NCBI RefSeq assembly: GCF_018613795.1
Contig: NZ_JAGGPN010000065.1
Coordinates: forward strand, 1-35,016
Direction of reading: 5' to 3'
Source: Arthrobacter sp. ISL-65
GTDB taxonomy: Bacteria > Actinomycetota > Actinomycetes > Actinomycetales > Micrococcaceae
Length of the DNA: 35,016 nt
Notes under the pieces: model-generated
The model's database searches: none
What the model was told of the DNA's origin: nothing
Seen by the model: only the letters and a program-made list of their open reading frames with translations
Program-made: the position numbers and the translations under genes
Part shown: one piece after another, positions 24,056-32,412 of the stretch
How the letters are laid out: each line of letters starts with the position of its first letter
How positions within the stretch are numbered: the stretch's first letter is position 1

Positions 24056-25741
24056 ATGACGTCTCGCAGGGAAGTACTGAAACTGGGTGTGGTGGGCGCT
24101 GCCATCACCGGTGTGTTGGCTGGCGGCGCTGAAGCGGCAACCGCAAAGCCCATAAGCCGGAGTCAGCTTGCGCCGCAGAACACGCCCGTCCCGTACAGGG
24201 CTGTCTTCCGGCGGCCCCCGGAGCTCGTTCCGTTCCAGCGCGGTTTCGACGGCGGTGACCCGAAACGACCATTCGAGCGCTACGCCCTCACCCAGAAACT
24301 CGGACAGGCCCGCATGCTGCCGGGCCTCACCACCACCGTGGCCGGGTTCAACGGAATCTTCCCGGGTCCCACTATCCGGGCCAAACAGGGCACCCGGATT
24401 GAGGTGCGGATCCGTAATGCGTTCCCCCAGCAAGGTCTGGTCCAGCCGGGGGCATTCAGCACGTCCACGCACCTGCACGGCTCGGCGTCCCTGCCCCAGT
24501 ACGACGGCTATGCCAATGACATCACCGTTTCCGGCTTCTTCAAGAATTACCACTTTCCCAACAGGCAGGCAGCGCGGACGCTTTGGTACCACGACCACAA
24601 GCACCACATCACTGCCCAGAATGTATATACGGGACTGGCCGGGCTCTACCCGCTGACGGACCGTTTTGAGGGGGCGCAGCTGCCGCAAGGGGAGTTTGAC
24701 GTGCCGTTGATGCTTTCCGACGCGCTGTTCCAGTCGGACGGCTCGCTCGCGTTTAACGACAACGGCGAAAAGGGGCTGTGGGGTGACGTGATCCTGGTCA
24801 ACGGGGTGCCTTGGCCCACCATGAAGGTCAAGCCACGCATTTATCGTTTCCGCGTGCTCGACGCATCGATCGCACGCTCCTACCGGCCTATCCTCTCCAA
24901 TGGTGATCCCGTTCACATCGTTGCCACCGATGCCGGCATGACGCCGGTAGTCCAGGCCGTTTCGTCATGGCGAATGGGCGCTGCGGAGCGCACCGAAATC
25001 CTGATCGACTTCCGCAGGTACAGGACCGGGCAGACGGTTGACCTGCGCAACCTCAGCAACAAGAACAACATCGACTTTGCCAACACGGACAAGATCATGC
25101 GATTCCAGGTGGTCGCCGATTCGGGGTCCAGGGCAGGGTCCATCTCCTCTATCCCGTCGAGGCTGGACGCTGGAGGGCCGCCCAGGGCGTCCCTGGGCGG
25201 CATCGACACGATGAGCCTGACCCCGCAGATGGCCACGGTGAAGAGGCAGCTCAGGTTCGAGCGCCAGCACGGCCAATGGAGCATCAACGGGGTCCTCTGG
25301 GACGACGTGGAAAGGTCCGGGTTCACCAAGTTGTTCGGCAACCCGCAGCCGTTCGCCGTCGAGCAGTGGACCATCATCAACCAATCCGGAGGATGGTTCC
25401 ACCCGGTCCACATCCACCTGGTCGACGCCAAAATCATCGCCCGCAACACCAACGGCGGCAAACCATTCGCTTGGGAGCTCGGCCCCAAGGACGTCTTCTA
25501 CGCCGGTGAGAACGAGTCCATCACCACGCTGATGCAGTTCGACGCCACGGCGCAGGAGGGAGGGCGGTACATGATCCACTGCCACAACCTGGTGCACGAG
25601 GACCACGACATGATGGTTCAGTACGCAATGGGTAATTCGCGGATCAACGACCCCATCACTGCTGACCCGCCCAAGCGTGACCCCCTGCCCGCGAACGCCT
25701 TCCCGCCGGTGTATAGGCCCCTGTTTCCGCCAGGGACATGA
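24056..25741 (+). CDS. Tat-exported three-domain multicopper oxidase (laccase/bilirubin-oxidase-like)
   Basis: A 561-residue exported oxidase. A twin-arginine signal (SRREVLKLGVVGAAITGVLA) ends near AEAA. All four copper-binding blocks are present in the usual order: HLHG (H139, H141), WYHDH (H179, H181), HPVHIH (H449, H452, H454) and HCHNLVHEDHDM (H508, C509, H510, H514, M519). The type 1, 2 and 3 copper sites are therefore complete. The sequence is nearest to CotA/bilirubin oxidase/phenoxazinone synthase types. Substrates may be phenols, bilirubin-like compounds or Cu/Mn ions. GGAGGAGA lies five bases before ATG 24056. It is not linked to the first oxidase and has a different architecture. 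Confidence 0.93.
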   Translation: MTSRREVLKLGVVGAAITGVLAGGAEAATAKPISRSQLAPQNTPVPYRAVFRRPPELVPFQRGFDGGDPKRPFERYALTQKLGQARMLPGLTTTVAGFNGIFPGPTIRAKQGTRIEVRIRNAFPQQGLVQPGAFSTSTHLHGSASLPQYDGYANDITVSGFFKNYHFPNRQAARTLWYHDHKHHITAQNVYTGLAGLYPLTDRFEGAQLPQGEFDVPLMLSDALFQSDGSLAFNDNGEKGLWGDVILVNGVPWPTMKVKPRIYRFRVLDASIARSYRPILSNGDPVHIVATDAGMTPVVQAVSSWRMGAAERTEILIDFRRYRTGQTVDLRNLSNKNNIDFANTDKIMRFQVVADSGSRAGSISSIPSRLDAGGPPRASLGGIDTMSLTPQMATVKRQLRFERQHGQWSINGVLWDDVERSGFTKLFGNPQPFAVEQWTIINQSGGWFHPVHIHLVDAKIIARNTNGGKPFAWELGPKDVFYAGENESITTLMQFDATAQEGGRYMIHCHNLVHEDHDMMVQYAMGNSRINDPITADPPKRDPLPANAFPPVYRPLFPPGT

Positions 25742-25773
25742 GGTGAATCCGTGACCGAGAGGTGACAGGAAGC

Positions 25774-25796
25774 AGCTGGCTGAGCCTGCCGAAACC
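25774..25796 (+). repeat. Dispersed repeat, copy 17
   Basis: AGCTGGCTGAGCCTGCCGAA then ACC, a forward copy with two changes, 32 bases after the oxidase stop. It is the last copy seen in the window. Confidence 0.8.
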
Positions 25797-25924
25797 GAGC
25801 CCGCAGACAACGTCAGTCCCGGGTTCTACAATGAGCATCCACAGGCAGGTGCGCGGGCGCTCCTGCTTCGTTCGTGGACGGTGTGAGGCCGCCCTGGACG
25901 AATCATGAATGGGGATGACTGATC

Positions 25925-26632
25925 ATGAGTGACGGCGCACCTGACTCCGGACAAGAACCCCGCGCAGTCCCGCCGCAAAGACCGGCGAATCCCCCGCGTA
26001 TCGGAACAGCAAGGGAAAGCTCGACGGCGGCCAACGGACCGCCTGCCCGGCCCACCATGGCGGTGGCCAGCTGGGAGGAAGGTCCCGCGCTCGACAACTA
26101 CGGAGAGTTCATCGCGCGGCTGGACGCAGCGGCCGGCAAGCTGACTCCGCGGCGGGATGCCCTGGCCACGGCCCTCGGCGCTGCGGAACTGCTCGTCGCC
26201 CAGAACCAGACAGGGCTCGAGCTGTGGGGCCAGCGTCTCTCACTCATCAGTCAGCTCCTGGCCCGGCACGGCGGAACGCATGAGGCGCGGCGATACAGCA
26301 CCCTGAGGGAGCTTCATGACGTTGCAGCCAAGATGGAGCGGATGTTCAGGAGCCGTACGCAGCGCGTGCAGGGGGTGTGCCGCGCCATCCGTGCGCGCCG
26401 GGACCAGATCGACTCGTCGCTGTTTGAGCTGGAGAAGAGCCGAGTCAAGCTGACGTCGTCGCGGATGCTCGCGCTGGAGCGGGACAATCTGCGGAAGGCC
26501 GCCGATGATCTTGCCGTTTCCCCGGAGGGCACCAGCCTCGGTTTCCCGGATCCGGGCCTCCGGGAAAGTCTGCGGGAGGCGCGGGAAGCAATCATCCTGG
26601 CCGAGGCCTTACTGGAAGTGAAAGGGAACTGA
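25925..26632 (+). CDS. Hypothetical helical protein, 235 aa
   Basis: No family recognised. The first 50 residues are Pro/Ala-rich and probably disordered. The rest (about 55-235) is almost entirely charged helix, with heptad-like stretches (EFIARLDAAAGKLTPRR, LELWGQRLSLISQLLARHG, MRSRTQ-like basic segment, SSLFELEKSRVKLTSSRM, SLREAREAIILAEALLEVKG), suggesting a coiled-coil bundle. No signal or membrane segment. It begins a two-gene operon: its stop is two bases from the start of the membrane protein at 26635, so the two products probably work together. Confidence 0.75.
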   Translation: MSDGAPDSGQEPRAVPPQRPANPPRIGTARESSTAANGPPARPTMAVASWEEGPALDNYGEFIARLDAAAGKLTPRRDALATALGAAELLVAQNQTGLELWGQRLSLISQLLARHGGTHEARRYSTLRELHDVAAKMERMFRSRTQRVQGVCRAIRARRDQIDSSLFELEKSRVKLTSSRMLALERDNLRKAADDLAVSPEGTSLGFPDPGLRESLREAREAIILAEALLEVKGN

Positions 26633-26634
26633 TC

Positions 26635-27213
26635 ATGCCAACTCCACGGACCGAGTCCCGGGAAGTCTGCAGCTTCACCTCCAAGCAATGGACCGGCAGG
26701 CCGGGCGAAGAGGCGGGTGCCATGTTCGGCGGGTTTTCCGTCGTCGGATTCGTTTTGTGCCTGATCCTGATGCTCTTCGTGCCCGGCCTTCGGGACGTCG
26801 GCGCCACAATGCTGTTTGTCGCGCTCTTCGCCACCGCCTTCACGGCGCTGGGCATCCGGGCAAAGAGTGCGAGCGAGCGGGCGTTCCTGCAGCGTCTGAC
26901 TGCCACAGTGAACGAAGTGATTCTCGAATTGACGGCGGACCGGACCAAGCAACTCTCGCCGGATGAGCTCCGCTCACTTCTCGTCGACGGCGGGAGCCTG
27001 CCCCTGACTGTGAACGGGGTGTCCGGCCTGCACCTGAAGGTCGTCCGACAACCCTCGCCGAAGCCGAAACAGAATGCCAAGCCGAAGACCGAGGTGGTCA
27101 CCACGACGCGGATCGTCATCGCAGCCGCGCCGCCGGACTACGGCATCCGCAGCTTCGACCGGCTCCTGGAGACCGCGACCACCGACCCCGGCTTCAATTC
27201 GGCCGCCTCGTAG
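26635..27213 (+). CDS. Hypothetical membrane protein, 192 aa
   Basis: No family recognised. A 27-residue hydrophilic N-terminus precedes two hydrophobic helices (about 31-50 and 55-73), then a cytoplasmic helical and beta region of about 110 residues with a Lys/Pro-rich linker (SPKPKQNAKPKTE). The C-terminal part (RIVIAAAPPDYGIRSFDRLLE) looks folded. It is coupled to the coiled-coil gene before it (two bases between stop and ATG) and ends at a terminator. A membrane-tethered partner of that protein is a reasonable guess. Confidence 0.75.
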   Translation: MPTPRTESREVCSFTSKQWTGRPGEEAGAMFGGFSVVGFVLCLILMLFVPGLRDVGATMLFVALFATAFTALGIRAKSASERAFLQRLTATVNEVILELTADRTKQLSPDELRSLLVDGGSLPLTVNGVSGLHLKVVRQPSPKPKQNAKPKTEVVTTTRIVIAAAPPDYGIRSFDRLLETATTDPGFNSAAS

Positions 27214-27220
27214 CGCAGAA

Positions 27221-27249
27221 GGGCGCGCCCGGCCAGGCCGGACGCGCCC
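27221..27249. terminator. Hairpin between convergent genes
   Basis: GGGCGCGCCCGG pairs with CCGGACGCGCCC (one mismatch or G-U), eight bases after the membrane protein stop and 30 bases from the end of the convergent permease gene. Confidence 0.8.
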
Positions 27250-27280
27250 TCCACTTTGCGCGGAATCCCCCAGCCGGGGT

Positions 27281-28705
27281 TCAGTCGATGAGCACCGGAG
27301 GCTCGGCGCGCTCTGAAGACTCCACGCGGCCCGGGGCCTTGGCGAAGCGCTTCATGGAACGGTGGTGCAGCCAGTTCGCCGCCGCCAGGACCGCCACGAG
27401 GGCGAACGTGCTCAGGAGCTGGGGACGGGAATCCTCGCCGATGAAGCCGACCGTGAAGATGGCCGCCAGAATGAGCAGGGCAACGCCCGTCAGCCAGGGG
27501 AAGCCCGCCATTCGCAATGGAAGGGCGGTTCCTTCACGGTCCGCGCGGAGACGCAGTGCAAGTTGGGCGAGCAAGGCGGAAGTCCACACCAGCAGGGATG
27601 TGGAGCCGACGATGTTGAGCAGGAGGGGAAGGACCTTCTCCGGGAAGGCCACCTCGAGCACTGCCGTGACGACGCCGAAGGAGACGCTGGCCAGGACCGC
27701 GACAACCGGGACCCGGGCCTTGGACAAGAAAGCGAGCGAGCGCGGCGCTTCACCCCGCTCGGCGAGCGAGAACGCCATCCGGGAGGCGCCGTAGAGGTTG
27801 GCGTTGAGGGCGGAGAGCAGTGCTGCGACGGCAACCAGGGTGATGGCGGTGGCTGCGCCGGGCATGCCTGCAGCCTCCAATACGGCAGCGAACGGGCTCT
27901 TCAGGCCCGCCGACCCCACCGGAACCACGGCCGCGATGATGAAGATCGCGCCGATGTAGAAGATGAGGATGCGCCAGAGGACGGTGCGGACGGCCATTCC
28001 GACGCTGCGGGCAGGATCCTGGGTTTCGGCTGCGGCCACGGAGACAATCTCGGTGCCGCCGAAGGCGAAAGCCACCACGAAGAGCGCCGTGGCGATCCCT
28101 GCGAAACCGTGCGGAGCGAAATCGCCTCCGGTGAAGTTGGCCACGCCCGGCGACTGGACGCCGGGCAGCCAGCCGAAGAGGAGGGCGACGCCGATGAGGA
28201 GGAACCCGACGATTGCTGCCACCTTGAGCAACGCGAACCAGAACTCGAATTCGCCGAAGTTCTTTACCCGGGTGAGGTTCACGGCGGTGAGCACCGCGAT
28301 GAACACGAAGGCCATCAGCCAAACCGGCAGGGCGGGGAAGATCGTGGCAAGCAGGCCTGCCGCACCCAGTGCTTCAGCCGCGATGACAACCACCAGCTGC
28401 AGCCACCAGAGCCAGCCAACGGTGGCACCGGCCACGGGCCCGAAGGCCCTGGCGGTGTAGACGGAGAAGGCGCCGCTGTCCGGGTTGGCGGCAGCCATCT
28501 CACCAAGGGCCCACATCACCAGGATGATGAGGGTGCCGGCGACCAGGTAGGAGATCAGCACCGCCGGGCCGGCGGCCTGAATGCCGGCGCCCGAACCGAT
28601 GAAGAGACCCGCGCCGATGGCGCTTCCGAGTCCCATCATTGTGAGCTGGCGGGGTTTCAGGGCGGCGCCAAGCGCCGGGGCAGACGTCATTGTCTGTTGT
28701 TCCAT
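27281..28705 (-). CDS. Amino acid permease (APC superfamily)
   Basis: A 474-residue transporter with about twelve membrane helices, of the amino acid transporter branch of the APC superfamily (GABA/proline/aromatic permease-like). The N-terminus has the signature MMGLGSAIGAGLFIGSGAGI and later EMAAANPDSGAFSVYTARAFG and FAFGGTEIVSVAAAET, which form the unwound substrate-binding helices in family structures. It should import an amino acid with protons. ATG 28705 has AGAGGA upstream; the longer open frame lacks this. It lies 55 bases after the aminotransferase gene on the same strand, so they are probably one operon, and the pair suggests a catabolic or signalling use of the amino acid. Confidence 0.92.
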   Translation of the reverse strand: MEQQTMTSAPALGAALKPRQLTMMGLGSAIGAGLFIGSGAGIQAAGPAVLISYLVAGTLIILVMWALGEMAAANPDSGAFSVYTARAFGPVAGATVGWLWWLQLVVVIAAEALGAAGLLATIFPALPVWLMAFVFIAVLTAVNLTRVKNFGEFEFWFALLKVAAIVGFLLIGVALLFGWLPGVQSPGVANFTGGDFAPHGFAGIATALFVVAFAFGGTEIVSVAAAETQDPARSVGMAVRTVLWRILIFYIGAIFIIAAVVPVGSAGLKSPFAAVLEAAGMPGAATAITLVAVAALLSALNANLYGASRMAFSLAERGEAPRSLAFLSKARVPVVAVLASVSFGVVTAVLEVAFPEKVLPLLLNIVGSTSLLVWTSALLAQLALRLRADREGTALPLRMAGFPWLTGVALLILAAIFTVGFIGEDSRPQLLSTFALVAVLAAANWLHHRSMKRFAKAPGRVESSERAEPPVLID

Positions 28706-28760
28706 GGGGAGTCCTCTGGGTTGTCTGTCGAACGGGTGAAGGTGGAACGGGTTGGGGGTT

Positions 28761-29870
28761 TCAGGCCGCGTGGGCTGGCAGGACGGCTTGCATGACCTGG
28801 AGCACGCGGTCGTTGGAAGCGGGGTCGGCAACGGTGATCCGGATGCCGTCGCCCTGGTAGGCCCGGACCAGGATGTCCGCTTGGTCGAAGGCGGCCACGA
28901 GCCTCGCCGTGAGGTCATCGTCTGCCCGGATCCACAGGAAGTTGCCTTGGCTTGGCTGCAATTTCCAGCCCTGCGCTTCCAGCCGTGCGGCCAACCGCGA
29001 GCGCTCTTCCCTGACGACGGCGACCCTCGCCTGCATCTCGTCGGCCGCGTCCAGCGAAGCGACGGCAGCCTTCTGGGCCAGGGCGGTCACCGCAAAGGGA
29101 ATGGCGGTCCGGCGCAGCCCCTCCGCGATGTCCGGAGCCGCCACTGCATACCCCACGCGCAGGCCGGCCAGCCCGTAGGCCTTCGAGAAGGTGCGCAGGA
29201 TGCACACGTTCGGGTACTCACGGTAGAGCGCCAGGGAGTCGGGCCCGCTGCCTGCCTCGGCATATTCCACGTAGGCCTCGTCGATCACCACGAGGATGTC
29301 GGAGCGGACGGAGCGGAGGAACGCGTCCATGCGTTCATGGCTGATAGGGACGCCCGTCGGGTTGTTGGGGGTGCACAGCAGGATCACCTTGGTCCGTTCG
29401 GTGACGGCGGCGGCCATGGCGTCGAGGTCGTGGCCCTCGGCGTCGTCCAGCGGGATGCGGACGGGCCGCGCACCTGCCAGCTCCACCAGGATGGGGTAGG
29501 CCTCGAAGGACCGCCACGCGAAGATCACTTCATCTCCGGCGTCGCAGATCCCGGTGATGATCTGCTGGAGGACGCCGACGCTGCCGGGTCCCACCGCGAC
29601 TTCCCCGGCGCTGACGCCGAGGTGCCCGGCGATCCGTTCCCGGAGCTCGACGGCGGCCATGTCCGGGTAGCGGTTCATCCTGCTGGCCGCTTCGGCCACG
29701 GCGGCGGCGGCCGCGGGCAGGGGTTCGTAGTGGCTTTCGTTACTGGCGAGTGCCGCGATGTCCTCGCCGGCGCTGCGCCGGCCGGGGACGTAGGACGGGA
29801 GGCCGGTAACCGCCGCACGCAGGATGGGGAGCGCGGTTTCGGCAGCCGTCCGGATCTGATCTGTGGTCAT
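28761..29870 (-). CDS. Histidinol-phosphate/aromatic aminotransferase-like PLP enzyme
   Basis: A 369-residue fold-type I aminotransferase of the HisC family. Seen are LASNESHYEPLP, RYPDMAAVELRERIA, GPGSVGVLQQII, LLCTPNNPTG, VVIDEAYVEY and the PLP-binding Lys230 in TFSKAYGLAGLRVGY. HisC homologues in actinobacteria include aromatic aminotransferases (Pat). The location between an amino acid permease and a ThDP enzyme, with an Lrp regulator, argues for an amino acid-catabolic role rather than histidine synthesis; this is inference. The start at 29870 is the family start. Divergent from the Lrp gene with 93 bases between. Confidence 0.9.
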   Translation of the reverse strand: MTTDQIRTAAETALPILRAAVTGLPSYVPGRRSAGEDIAALASNESHYEPLPAAAAAVAEAASRMNRYPDMAAVELRERIAGHLGVSAGEVAVGPGSVGVLQQIITGICDAGDEVIFAWRSFEAYPILVELAGARPVRIPLDDAEGHDLDAMAAAVTERTKVILLCTPNNPTGVPISHERMDAFLRSVRSDILVVIDEAYVEYAEAGSGPDSLALYREYPNVCILRTFSKAYGLAGLRVGYAVAAPDIAEGLRRTAIPFAVTALAQKAAVASLDAADEMQARVAVVREERSRLAARLEAQGWKLQPSQGNFLWIRADDDLTARLVAAFDQADILVRAYQGDGIRITVADPASNDRVLQVMQAVLPAHAA

Positions 29871-29955
29871 GAGACTTGATCATGGAAGTGACCCGGACCA
29901 CATTGCAAGATACTCTGGATCCCTTGGGATTTCTGCTCAACTTCTAGTGTCTGTG

Positions 29956-29966
29956 GTGAAAATATG
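29956..29966 (+). promoter_or_regulatory. Candidate Lrp half-site overlapping the lrp start
   Basis: GTGAAAATATG, whose last three bases are the ATG of the Lrp-family gene. Its exact reverse complement occurs at 30494-30504. Position over the translation start suggests autorepression. Confidence 0.45.
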
Positions 29967-30467
29967 ACCATCCCGAATTCCCGCACCTTCGATTCCCTGG
30001 ACGCGAGGATCATCCTCGCCCTCGACGAGGACCCGGAGGCCAGCGCCCTGGCACTTTCCCGGACACTCGGCGTCGCACGGAACACGGTGCATGCCCGCCT
30101 GGCGAAGCTCGAACGCGGCGGCGCCCTCAGGTCCTTCAGCCGAAGGCTGGACCCGGCGGCCTTCGGGTACGGCCTGATGGCTTTCCTTTCCCTGGCCATC
30201 AGCCAGACCCGCGCGGGCGCGGTGGAAAACGGACTCGAAGCGATCCCGGAGGTCATCGAGGTGCATGCCACCACCGGGGACGCGGATCTCATGGCCAAGG
30301 TGGTGGCCCGGGACACGGCCGATCTTTACCGCATCACCAACCAGATCCTCGAAATCGACGGGATCCAGCGGACCAGCACGGCCATTTCAGTCCTGGAACT
30401 TATGCCGCCCCGCTTCGACGGCCTGCTGAACCGGCTCTCGCAGCAGGAGAGCCGCCTGCCGGGCTAG
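29964..30467 (+). CDS. Lrp/AsnC-family regulator
   Basis: A 167-residue regulator. Residues about 8-65 are the N-terminal helix-turn-helix (LDARIILALDEDPEASALAL, then LGVARNTVHARLAKLERGG). Residues about 80-155 form the RAM/AsnC ligand-binding domain (ENGLEAIPEVIEVHATTGDADLMAKVVARD, here split), where an amino acid would bind. It is located between the permease/aminotransferase operon and the ThDP gene, so it most likely controls both in response to an amino acid. The ribosome binding site is weak (GGTG before the ATG). Confidence 0.92.
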   Translation: MTIPNSRTFDSLDARIILALDEDPEASALALSRTLGVARNTVHARLAKLERGGALRSFSRRLDPAAFGYGLMAFLSLAISQTRAGAVENGLEAIPEVIEVHATTGDADLMAKVVARDTADLYRITNQILEIDGIQRTSTAISVLELMPPRFDGLLNRLSQQESRLPG

Positions 30468-30493
30468 GATGACCGTGACCCACGCCACTTGGG

Positions 30494-30504
30494 CATATTT
30501 TCAC
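30494..30504 (+). promoter_or_regulatory. Candidate Lrp half-site upstream of the ThDP enzyme gene
   Basis: CATATTTTCAC, the exact reverse complement of the site at 29956-29966, 83 bases upstream of the ThDP gene start. The pair brackets the lrp gene. Confidence 0.45.
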
Positions 30505-30586
30505 TATTTCCATGTCTTGGCTGACAAAAATCCCAGCAGATATACCGTCTCTTGCCTATCAAGCATCCAGAGCTGACGATTCCTGC

Positions 30587-32263
30587 ATGACTTCACTTAC
30601 AGTGTCCGGCCGCGTGGCGCAGGTTCTCAGCAGCTATCTCAGCGATGTGTTCGGTGTGATGGGCAACGGAAACGTCTACTTCCTGGACGCCGCCGAGAAG
30701 GAGGGCCTCCGCTTCACCGCCGTACGCCATGAAGGTGCCGCCATCGCGGCGGCGGACGCCTACTACCGGGCATCCGGGCGCCTGGCGGCGGGGACCACCA
30801 CCTACGGCCCCGGTTACACCAACGCCCTGACGGCCCTCGCGGAAGCGGTCCAGGCGCAGATCCCGGTCGTGCTCGTTACCGGGGACGCCCCGAGCAGCGG
30901 CGCCCGTCCCTGGGACGTGGACCAGACGGCGATCGCCGCCGGGCTGGGTGCGGCGACCTTCACGGTCACCCGTGAATCTGCGGGCTCCATCACGCAGGAA
31001 GCGGTGGAGTACGCACTTGCCCGGCGGACCGCCGTCGTGATCGCTATTCCGTACGACCTGGCGGCCCTTGAGGCGGCGGAGGAAGAGCTTCCCGTGCCGC
31101 CGGCGGCGGCTGCGGTGGCGGACGACGTCGACGGCGGACTCGGACGGGCGGCGGAACTGCTGGCCGGCGCGAAGCGGCCGCTCATCCTTGCCGGCCGCGG
31201 TGCGCACCTCGCCGGAGCCGGCCCCGAACTCCGGGAACTGGCCGACCGTCTCGGCGCGCTCACGGCCGGGACGGCACTGGCGCTGAACCTGCTGCAGGGC
31301 GAGGGTTACCTCGGCGTAGCGGGCGGCTTCGGCACGGATACCGCCGCCGGGCTCATGGAGGAGGCGGACGTAGTGCTCGTGGCGGGGGCAAGCCTGAGCC
31401 CCTTCACCATGCGCTTCGGCCACCTGATCGGCCCTGACGCCACCGTGATCCAGATCGACGCCGCCATGGAGCCGACGAACCCGCGGGTGGACATGTTCGT
31501 CAGCGCGGACGCCAAGGCCGCGGCAGCCCGGATCCTCCAACTGCTGGATAACGCCGCCCCGTCCGGGGCCAATGCATCGAAGGCCTGGCGCGCGGAAGCC
31601 CTCAAGCGGCTGGCCGAAGGGCCCTGCCACCACCCCGGCACCACGGAGACCCCGGACGGCCGCCTTGACCCCCGCGCGCTTGCCACGGCACTGGATGCGG
31701 TCCTGCCGGAACGCCGCACCGTGGTCCAGGACGGCGGGCACTTCCTCGGCTGGGCACCCATGTACTGGCGCATCCCGCGTCCCCAGGACCTGGTCATGGT
31801 GGGAACTGCCTACCAGTCGATCGGGCTCGGCTTGGCCAGCGCCGTGGGGGCCTCCCGGGCCGTGGACGACGGCAACACCCTGGTGCTGGCCGCGGGGGAC
31901 GGCGGATTCCTTATGGGCCTGTCCGACCTGGAGTCGCTAGTGGGCGCGGCGAGCAGCGCCGTCGTCGTGATCTACAACGACGCCGCCTACGGGGCCGAGA
32001 TCCATCAGTACGGCTCGCAGGGCCTGACCGAAAAGCCCATGCTGATCCCCGAGGTGGACTTCAGCGGGATTGCCCGCGCGATAGGGGCGGAATCCGCGAT
32101 CATCCGCACCCTGGCGGACCTTTCCGCGCTCACGGATTGGATCGACGCCGGCGCCAAGGGCACCTTCGTGGCCGACTGCCGCATCACCTCGAGCGTCCGG
32201 GCCCCGTGGATGAGCGAATGGATGAAGGCAAAGGAGACTACAAAGGAGACGGTCGCCAGCTAG
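30587..32263 (+). CDS. Thiamine-diphosphate-dependent enzyme (acetolactate synthase/2-oxo acid decarboxylase-like)
   Basis: A 558-residue enzyme of the acetolactate synthase/pyruvate decarboxylase superfamily. The PYR domain has the conserved Glu49 in AVRHEGAA and TYGPGYTN; a central TPP-M domain follows (about 190-330); the PP domain shows the ThDP/Mg motif GDG (437-439) with Asn464 at the correct distance (GDG...IYND). Candidate reactions are decarboxylation of a 2-oxo acid (for example indolepyruvate or phenylpyruvate) or acetolactate-type carboligation. Next to an aminotransferase the former is attractive, forming an Ehrlich-like path from amino acid to aldehyde. ATG 30587 has no good ribosome binding site, so a leaderless transcript is possible. 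Confidence 0.9.
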   Translation: MTSLTVSGRVAQVLSSYLSDVFGVMGNGNVYFLDAAEKEGLRFTAVRHEGAAIAAADAYYRASGRLAAGTTTYGPGYTNALTALAEAVQAQIPVVLVTGDAPSSGARPWDVDQTAIAAGLGAATFTVTRESAGSITQEAVEYALARRTAVVIAIPYDLAALEAAEEELPVPPAAAAVADDVDGGLGRAAELLAGAKRPLILAGRGAHLAGAGPELRELADRLGALTAGTALALNLLQGEGYLGVAGGFGTDTAAGLMEEADVVLVAGASLSPFTMRFGHLIGPDATVIQIDAAMEPTNPRVDMFVSADAKAAAARILQLLDNAAPSGANASKAWRAEALKRLAEGPCHHPGTTETPDGRLDPRALATALDAVLPERRTVVQDGGHFLGWAPMYWRIPRPQDLVMVGTAYQSIGLGLASAVGASRAVDDGNTLVLAAGDGGFLMGLSDLESLVGAASSAVVVIYNDAAYGAEIHQYGSQGLTEKPMLIPEVDFSGIARAIGAESAIIRTLADLSALTDWIDAGAKGTFVADCRITSSVRAPWMSEWMKAKETTKETVAS

Positions 32264-32292
32264 GTGCCGGATCGCCCGCCGGAAATGTAGGG

Positions 32293-32354
32293 GAGTTTTG
32301 TCCAGATAATGGCTCCAAAAGGCCTCTAAGCGGCCATTATCTGGACAAAAACTC
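32293..32354. repeat. Long inverted repeat after the ThDP gene
   Basis: Arms of 21 and 22 bases (32293-32313 and 32333-32354, one-base indel; core GTCCAGATAATGGC) with a 19-base loop. It is 29 bases after the ThDP gene stop. It may act as a terminator, although there is no T-run, or be a palindromic mobile repeat. It marks the change to the A/T-richer end of the window. Confidence 0.85.
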
Positions 32355-32412
32355 GGGTCACCGGTTGTTGTGGCTCGCACCGCGCACAGCCGGCGTCGCC
32401 TTCCCGTTGCAC

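Noticed and set aside
12566..25796. CRISPR array
   Set aside because: The repeats are spread at irregular distances, in both orientations, at gene ends, with no unique spacers and no cas genes.
27362..28795. 477-codon open frame on the plus strand opposite the amino acid permease
   Set aside because: The permease has clear family motifs. The opposite frame is Gly/Glu/His-rich without any fold pattern, as expected from a high-GC shadow frame.
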